Below, piece after piece: positions 57,082 to 64,000 of a stretch of 64,000 nt of DNA. The DNA is taken from the NCBI RefSeq assembly GCF_000321225.1, contig NW_004450946.1, positions 1-64,000 of the forward strand, read 5' to 3'. The DNA is from Odobenus rosmarus divergens (Eukaryota > Chordata > Mammalia > Carnivora > Odobenidae). Position 1 is the stretch's first letter. Each line of letters begins with the position of its first letter. Under the pieces are notes generated by a model. That model did no database searches, was not told the DNA's origin, and was given only the letters and a program-made list of their open reading frames with translations. The translations under genes and the position numbers were made by a program.

Positions 57082-57319
57082 CTCATTGGCTCTTTCTTAG
57101 CCTGGCTTCCTTCTGCCCTTCCCATCCTAAACTTTTCACATCAGCAAATCTTCTCCAACCCACCCCCCCCCACAAAAGATGAAAGGTTTAAAGAAGCACC
57201 CTATTTACAATCATCTCTGGGTCACCTTTTACTAGCTCTGAATCTGCCTCCAATGCCTGACATTGAAAGGACATGTTATTTCCCTCCCTTTTGGTATTAA
57301 TAATCACCACAATGATAAT

Positions 57320-57450
57320 ATTATTAGCATTAATATGTGCTGAGTGTCCGCTTCGGGCCTGGCGCCGTTCCAAGCGTTTGATTGTTGGAGGTGCTGATAA
57401 CTTCCACTTTTTCAGTAGAAATTGCTGAGGCCCAGAGAGGTTGAGTTACC
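57320..57450 (-). mobile_element. MIR-like SINE
   Basis: TATGTGCTGAGTGTCCGCTT CGGGCCTGGCGCCGTTCCAA GCG and GCTGAGGCCCAGAGAGGTTG AG follow the reverse complement of MIR. Confidence 0.82.
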
Positions 57451-57454
57451 GGCA

Positions 57455-58925
57455 CCTTCTTTCATGCCTTAATGCATTAGATTTTCATCTTCGAGGGTAG
57501 TTGCGTTGCTTTCCCTTTTGAGTGTGTGTTTTTAAACTCCTTACTTTAAGGAATTCTCATTCATTCATCTCATTCATCAATTCGTTCATTTGAAAGCGCT
57601 CGTTTGATTCCAGGCTGTCTGATATATGTGGCCACTTACTTTGTGTCTTGTGCCATTAATGTGTTATCATGGGGATCAAAAATCTCCCGTTTTATATGCA
57701 GGAAATAAGGCGCAGGAAAATTATGGCTATTTACATATTTTATCATATTTGATACATTTTATTTAGCCAACTCCTCTTAATGCATATTCTTTAGTTTTAT
57801 TTCCTTTTACAACAGTGACATTTTATTTATTTGTCTCTATAATGTAATTAGTGTAATCTCTGTCTTTGTTTTCCCCTTGAGTCAGTTTAACACTTTCCCC
57901 TTTTCATTATGAAATTTTTTTATGCTTCCTTCCAAGTCCTCTCCTCACCAAGTCCTTCTTGTAATTCACTTTCCCTGTGCCGTGTGCTCGAAGACGATTT
58001 TATTTCAGAAAAATGTCACATCTTCCTCTTGGTACGGAGACTCTCGTCTCATTTTACCATTGTTCTCTATTTTAGCTTAATGTCCTTTCATTTCTATTAT
58101 GTGTTACGTGTTCCAAGTTTTATATCCCTCTGGGATTCATTTTAATAGAATTAGGAGAATCTATAAATAAAAGCAGCTTCTTAGAATAATGCTTTCGTTC
58201 TTCTCTCTCCCTACCCCCACTCCTCACACGTGCCCTAAATTTACCAGCAGACCAGGAGCTTCCTCTCCCAGAGGTTCTCCCGCAAGAGAACCTGATGGCT
58301 GAGTCTCTGCTGCACCTGGTCTGGGACAAGTCCCCGGGGGAGCACAAGGGCCAGGGGCCAGCTTAGGACACCCATCCGTGAGGACTCTGTACGGAACGGC
58401 TGCTAACTCCTGTTAGCTCTTCCATTCGACAGCATGAGGGAGGCTGAAAATTCTACATAAAGTCAATAATTCAAATCCCAGAACTAGAAAAACACTGCAG
58501 AGCAAGACGAGAAGATAATTAGCAGGCAAGCAACCCAGACGACCATGGCCGTGCCAGGGGTATCTGCTGCGGGCTTATCTTTCCTCTGCAGGAAGGTCCT
58601 TAAACTGCAGGACTCCGCTCATTTACATTTACTGGGATGCTCCTCCCCAGGGCTGAATCTTTCTGTCCCTAGAAAACGAACAAGTGAGGGGCTCAGGGAG
58701 CCACAGTCATCCTTGCAAATGCCAGTGTGACCAGAACATACCTTACAAAAGCCTATGCCCCCCCCGCAAGTCAGATTCCCCGGGGCTTTCTTTGATGACC
58801 TCATTTGCCCCATTAAATCCCTAGGCTCTTAATCCTCATCTCCAAACACAAATTTATAAGTATATGTCTCCAAGAACAGTGGATTTCTCCCAAATCCATC
58901 CTATCCCCACCACTACCCTAGGAAT
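57455..58925. other. Intron 1 sequence, AT-rich, unassigned
   Basis: No gene or named repeat is recognised. T-rich sequence at 57700-58140 gives a Ser/Phe-rich 78-codon frame with no domain. Confidence 0.4.
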
Positions 58926-58929
58926 CTTT

Positions 58930-59620
58930 TTCCCCCAATATTTTCTTCTGCAATTTTTCAAGCATACAGCAGAAGAGAAGGAATTGTACGGCAAACACCC
59001 ACATACCCACCACCTTGAGTCTACCATTAACGTAATTACTACAATTACTCTATCCCATTTCTCTTCATCTATCCATGTCTCTCTCTCCATCTGTCCATCC
59101 ATCTTATTTCTGGTGCGTTCCAAGGTAAATTTCAGTGTCAATATACTTCTCTCCTAAAGACTTCAACATACACATCATTATGGAGGGTTCAGTATTCACT
59201 TATGGCTTTTCCCCTTTGAAGTAAAACTGACATATGATGAAATGAGCGAACACTCATTGTACATTTGTTGAGTTTTGCTAAATGTTTATACCTACATAAC
59301 CCAAAGCCCTAGCAAGCTATACAACTTAGCCAGCGCCCCAGAAAGCTTTCCCATGAGCCTTTTCAGCCCATTCCCACCCCTACAGATTAGTTTTTTATTC
59401 CACTACAGATGGGTTTTGCCTGTTCTAGAACTTGCTGTAAATGGAATCAGATAACTCTTTGGTGCATGGTTTCTTTCACTCTGTATTATGTCTATGAGCT
59501 TGTCCCTGCTGGTTGTCTGCTCCTCTTTCTTGCTGAGTAAAGAGGGCCCATTACATGAATACGTCACATTTATTTATCCATTCTCCTACTGATGGACCTA
59601 AAGAACTTAAAAAATTATGA
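58930..59620 (-). mobile_element. Old L1 3' end, antisense
   Basis: AACACCCACATACCCACCAC CTTGAGTCTACCATTAACGT, then TTTTCTATCC-type text, then CTGTAAATGGAATCAGATAA and TTTATTTATCCATTCTCCTA CTGATGGAC are the reverse complement of an L1 3' UTR and ORF2 end. Confidence 0.75.
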
Positions 59621-59624
59621 TAAA

Positions 59625-62220
59625 CAAGCTGAATGTTTCAGGAACAGAACCTCGGATTACAGAGAAACTTTGGACAGGGGGACAGGCAGACCGGGGACAT
59701 GCTTGGGCCAATGGAAGCACCTGTTGATTTGATTCTCTTACCAAAACACCATGACCTGCCAGGAAAGCCAGAGCACTGGCCATAGCAGTCAACACATTGT
59801 CCGCTGCTATGGAGAGTGGATGGGGAAATCAAACTGGGCTCGACAGTAAGGAACCTCCCCCAAAAGCCCTCAGGACAAGGACACACCATGTGAAATGGAC
59901 TTGTTAGGTTTGGTAAGATGGCTCCTCCCACCCAGCAGCACCCATCATCCCTATGATCTTTGAGCATCACTTTTGTGCCCACGGTGCAGGCAGAAACACA
60001 GCCCTGCCTTAAGACTTGTAATTCAATCCCTACAGCCTGACGACACGATTCAAATAAAATCTAGACACTGAGGGGAGAAAAGTGGTGGCGAGTGCACACA
60101 CAGGTTCCCCTTGGCTTGGGGGGAGAAAGATCTCTTGGTGGCAGCACCCGGTCACTGAAAGACTCCTCCCAGGAGGTCAGTGTGCAGGAGCAACTCAGGG
60201 AGGCCGCTGAGTAGCCCCCGGCAGGAAGACAAATGCAGGCTGGCACAGCCACGGGCACTGACCAAGTGCAAAGCACTGTGACTAAATTCAGGAAAGGAAC
60301 CAAGGGCTGGAAGGTAAAACCAACTTTCAGTAACGCAAACAAATTGGCTTGAAGATAGGCTTTTCTATAGTTTTATGCAGCCACTGAACTTCTGACGCGA
60401 TTAGAAAACAGAACCATATCCAGTGGTCTTTGTGAGTGAATATCAAAAGGGAAAAGCAGAAAGATTCTCCTAGTTAGGTTTTGGGTAGGTACCTTTTTGG
60501 AACAGGAACGCCATTAAGACATGGCTCACCATTATGTGGGTGGCCCCCCAACATGAGCCTTATAAAGACGGTTAGAGGCTTCTAGAGTTAGGGGATCCAT
60601 ATCTACCTCTGGGGGGTTGTCTGGATTTGAAGACTATTTAATGTGAGAAGGAATCAATTTGGTTTCACAATGTTCCTGGTGTGGCCAGATATCAGAGGAA
60701 GGTAGAAAACCACATTTCTTGTAAAAGTAAAAAAAAAAAAAAAAAAGTAAACCCCACCCTCCCACGCCCACCCCCAGCCCTGGCCCCACAAAAATAATCC
60801 CAGAAAGGACGAACGAGCTCATTTTGTATAAGAACATGAAACTGCAGGAACAGAAAGCATTCATTCCCACAAATGGGCTTTTTGCATCTTGCGCTAAAAA
60901 AGAAAGGGTTGTGAGGGTCCTGAATTGGCAAAGTTGTGGTACATAAACTTGTTTAAGCCACTGAAACAAATCCTGCTTCTTGTTCGTGGCTAATCGTGTC
61001 ATATTCCTGCAAACGAGAAATTAAGAGACGTGTGTTAAAAAGACAGTTAAGGAGCTCAGTCATGAACGGTTACTTTGATAGGATAGAAATAAGGTTTCTT
61101 TTCTTTTTTTACAGAAATTAGCTTTATCCAGGGTTTTTTTCTTTTGTTTGTTCAAGTTTAAGAAAACAGCAGAAGATCAAGATGTGTGTTAGCCCGAGGG
61201 CAATGGTGGCCAGGAGTGGACTTATTTTTCCGGGCTCAAGTCTTGTCCTCCGACAGACACACCTAAATAAAATCTGGCTGGAACAAGGCGGCACAGATCC
61301 AGGTACGCGGGGTCTAACGGCTACAAAAGTGCACGCCTGTGCTGCGACCCTCCTGGAGGACATGCGGCAAGCTAAAGCTGGTGCCGAGGCGCGCATCCCT
61401 GGAGGCGAACCCAGCCCGACGCATCTCTGCGGCTCACTACCGTTCACGGGGCCAGGCTTGGTGCCAGCCCCCAATAAACAGCCTGGATAAAAGAAGTGGC
61501 AAATGAATTCCTCTCCCTCTAAAGGCATCAGGGTGCTTGCTGAGCTCTTGCTATGCCCCCATTTTTTTTTCCCTCTCCTTTTCCTTACTGTGCTGGTTAT
61601 TGTCCCTTCTCTGCCTTGCTCTGTGCCCTTCCAACAACCCCACATGGACCCCACATCCTGAGGGTCTGGCCAGTGGGCGGAGCCCGATGGAACCTGCCTC
61701 CTCCGCAGCTCCAGCTCCTAACAGTGCTCTGTTAACCTGTTTTCTCCCTTGGTCCTTTCGGTTCAAGGTGAGTAGCAGCTCCCCACCCCCGCTGCTGGTC
61801 TCCAGGTGCCTCAACACCTTTGGTTGGTTCCCCGTTCCCCCCTCGCACCTCTGTAACTAGCCCCTCATGACAGTCTCTACCTAAGCCAACAAGGTGAGCT
61901 GTTTTCCAACAGGGTGCAAACGGATGCGCTCAGTCGGGATCCACCTGTAAAAACACCGTTCCTTGTTTCTCTCTCTGTAAAAATCAGGTGGGCCCTCCAA
62001 GGTGTGGCTCAAAGCCTTCCCTGAACTTCCCAGGTGAAAAGCAGCTCTCCTCTCCTCTATTATCCGAAAGCATCTGGCCCCCGTCTCTACATTAAGTTCA
62101 CTGTTCCTCACTTAAGTGCCTGTCTGTTGTAGGTAAGGACCCTGACTGAACAAATTATACTCACTGAATTATACCAAGTGATGAGCCCAAAGCCTTGTGA
62201 ACCAATAAAACTTCAGGTTC
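59625..62220. other. Intron 1 sequence with a CpG-dense patch
   Basis: No gene is recognised. About 15 CpG dinucleotides fall in roughly 165 bp at 61290-61460, well above the surroundings. The 176-codon minus frame (61124-61654) and the 102-codon plus frame (61182-61490) over this patch have no domain and overlap each other. Confidence 0.4.
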
Positions 62221-62224
62221 TACT

Positions 62225-63120
62225 TCAGAAAACAAGCAAGCAAGACCCTCTAAATAGTGTTCAAAGAAAAGTGACAGATGGGAGAAATATCTGCAATGTA
62301 TTTACAAACAAGAGATTAATATCCACACTATAGAGACAGCACCTACAAATCATTAAGATAAAAGAAAAATAACCCAAATGAAAAATGGGCAAAGAATGCA
62401 AATAAGCAATTCAGAGGAGAATTAAAATGACTAATAACTTTATGAAAAGGCATTTAACTTTAACAGGAATCAGAAAAAAGCAAATTAAAACAACCACAAG
62501 ACCTCATTTTCACCTGGAGGACCCGGCAAATACTACAACAATTGATAATCTCCACCCAAGATTAGTGAGGACCCCTCATGCACTGTTGGGCGGTTGGCAC
62601 CGCCTGCCTGGAGAGGCACCTGCCAATGTCTAACGCCACATAACATGCATATGTACTTTGCCTCCACAGTTCCCCAGTCTCTGGAGCCGGATCATCTTGG
62701 CTCAAATCTTGACTCTAACACTTCGATGCTGTGTAACTATGGCTGAATTACTCAACCTTTCTGTGCCTTGGTTTCTTCATCCATAAGATGGGGATAATAA
62801 CAGCACCTATTTCATAGGGTTTCTAAGAAGATTAAATGAGTCAATACCAGGAAAACACTTGGAAAATGATCTGGCACATAGTAAGGGCCAGATAGGTGTC
62901 TGCGATGATCACTTATTGTTATAAGTATTACTTGGTCTTGTTATTATACACCGTACAGAAATTCTCATAGGTGGGCACAGAGAGGCATGAATAAGGATGG
63001 TCACCACAATGTTGTTTATAATACCAAAAAAAAAAAACCCAAAAAAACAAAAAAACAAAGCCAGAGGTAAATCAATGAACATTAATGGTTGCACTGGTAA
63101 AATAGCTTAAAACTTTTAAA
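62225..63120 (+). mobile_element. Ancient L1 fragment, split by a MIR
   Basis: The left part (62225-62660) has AAATGGGCAAAGAATGCAAA and TTAGTGAGGACCCCTCATGC ACTG. The right part (about 62930-63110) has GGTGGGCACAGAGAGGCATG AATAAGGATGG and TGTTGTTTATAATACC. Both match successive stretches of the L1 ORF2 end. Confidence 0.6.
62680..62895 (+). mobile_element. MIR-like SINE, nearly full length
   Basis: GGCTCAAATCTTGACTCTAA, CTCAACCTTTCTGTGCCTTG GTTTCTTCATCCATAAGATG GGGATAATAA and AATGATCTGGCACATAGTAA GGG are in MIR order over more than 200 bp. Confidence 0.92.
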
Positions 63121-63130
63121 ATAATGGAGT

Positions 63131-63787
63131 ATATCAAACTCAATACCCAAAGAACAAATAATCCCATCAAGAAATGGGCAGAAGACATGAACAGACATTT
63201 CTGCAAAGAAGACATCCAAATGGCCAACAGACACATGAAAAAGTGCTCAGCATTACTCGGCATCGGGGAAATACAGATCAAAACCTCAATGAGCTACCAC
63301 CTCACACCAGTCAGAATGGCTAAAATGAACAAGTCAGGAAATGACAGATGTTGGCGGGGATGCGGAGAAAGGGGAACCCTCCTACACTGTTGGTGGGAAT
63401 GCAAGCTGGTGCAACCACTCTGGAAAACAGTATGGAGGTTCCTCAAAAAGTTGGAAATAGAGCTACCCTGACCCAGCAATTGCACTACTGGGTATTTATC
63501 CCAAAGATAGAAATGTAGTGATCCGAAGGGACACGTGCACCCCAAAGTTTATAGCAGCAATGTCCACGATAGCCAAACTATGGAAAGAGCCTAGATGTCC
63601 ATCAACGGATGAATGGATAAAGAAGATGTGGTGTATCTATATACAAAGGAATATTATACAGCCATCAAAAAAAGAAATCTTGCCCTTTGCAATGACGTGG
63701 ATGGAACTAGAGGGTATTAGGCTAAGTGAAATAAGTCAATCAGGGAAAGACAAGTATCATATGATCTCACTCATAGGAGGAATTTGA
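63131..63787 (+). pseudogene. L1 ORF2p C-terminal remnant, frameshifted
   Basis: Two adjacent frames carry the familiar end of L1 ORF2p: the first includes [20 protein letters not shown] (around 63150-63230), the second includes IAAMSTIAKLWKEPRCPSTD and MISLIGGI before the stop at 63787. A small deletion between GAGCTACCCT and GACCCAGCAA appears to cause the shift. The endonuclease and reverse-transcriptase domains are absent because of 5' truncation. Confidence 0.9.
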
Positions 63788-64000
63788 GAAACAAGACAGG
63801 ATCATAGGGGAAGGGAGGGGAAAATTAAATAAGATGAAACCAGAGAGGGAGACAAACCGTAAGAGACTCTTAATCTCAGGAAGCAAACTGAGGGTTGCTG
63901 GAGTGGTGGGGGGGGTGGGAGGGATGGGGTGGCTGGGTGATGGACATTGGGGAGGGTATGTGCTATCGTGAGTGCTGTGAATTGTGTAAGACTGATGAAT
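63131..64000 (+). mobile_element. Carnivore L1 3' part, relatively young, cut by window edge
   Basis: It starts near TCAAACTCAATACCCAAAGA and runs through clearly readable ORF2p C-terminal sequence to a G-rich 3' UTR (63903-63960). The frame ending at 63471 and the frame that resumes and stops at 63787 are offset by one base, so ORF2 is broken near 63467. The 5' end is truncated and the 3' end lies beyond the window. This is an endogenous retrotransposon copy, not a host gene. Confidence 0.95.

Larger units (their letters stand above)
29148..64000 (-). other. PCSK6: PCSK6 intron 1 (partial, at least 34.8 kb)
   Basis: Everything to the right of exon 2 lacks any recognisable PCSK6 coding sequence. 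There is also no strong CpG island of the kind expected at the first exon, whose product is a GC-rich signal peptide and early prodomain. I therefore read it as the 3' part of intron 1. It is filled with L1, SINE, MIR, L2 and DNA-transposon relics listed separately. The alternative is that an exon 1 is hidden in unsequenced Ns, but both gaps sit inside SINEs, which makes that unlikely. Confidence 0.8.

Noticed and set aside
61124..61654. 176-codon minus-strand open frame
   Set aside because: It is the longest in the window but has no recognisable domain, overlaps a similar-length frame on the other strand, and owes its length to locally high GC.

Overview
This window is vertebrate nuclear DNA from a carnivoran mammal. 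It lies inside one large gene, PCSK6 (proprotein convertase subtilisin/kexin type 6, PACE4), transcribed on the minus strand. Five short coding exons can be read directly at 29043-29147, 15779-15889, 15089-15232, 13799-13875 and 11529-11617. Listed in transcription order, each has GT/AG splice signals and the reading frame runs through all four junctions without a break. By homology they are exons 2-6: the end of the inhibitory prodomain, the KRRVKR zymogen-cleavage site, the catalytic-Asp segment (TILDDGIE) and the catalytic-His segment (HGTRCAGE). The signal-peptide exon must lie beyond the right edge, and the exons for the rest of the catalytic domain, the P-domain and the Cys-rich tail beyond the left edge. 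I found no other functional protein-coding gene.

The organism is best placed by its SINEs. At least 15 tRNA-derived can-SINEs are present, all of the 'GGCGCCTGGGTGGCTCAG' type. I saw none of the canid SINEC_Cf type or the felid type. This suggests an arctoid caniform (bear, pinniped or musteloid); the species cannot be resolved. Two N runs (29486-29535 and 54296-54451) show a draft assembly.

Layout. 1-11.5 kb: AT-rich intron made largely of old L1 relics, an MLT1-like LTR, SINEs, a 190-bp tandem duplication and a CATC microsatellite. 11.5-15.9 kb: GC-richer block with exons 6, 5, 4 and 3. 15.9-29 kb: a 13-kb intron with MIR, L2, L1 and SINE copies and a repeat-poor stretch at 25.4-26.1 kb. 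29-64 kb: part of intron 1 (at least 34.8 kb), with nested transposons, a 5S rRNA pseudogene, a degenerate TG/TA tract, several L1 3' ends and, at the right edge, a relatively young L1.

I see no operon, CRISPR array, phage or previously undescribed system. The most distinctive observations are a 37-nt L1 insertion with a 21-nt target-site duplication, an assembly gap flanked by identical 47-bp ends, a three-layer transposon nest beside a 5S pseudogene, and SINEs that landed in or beside other SINEs.
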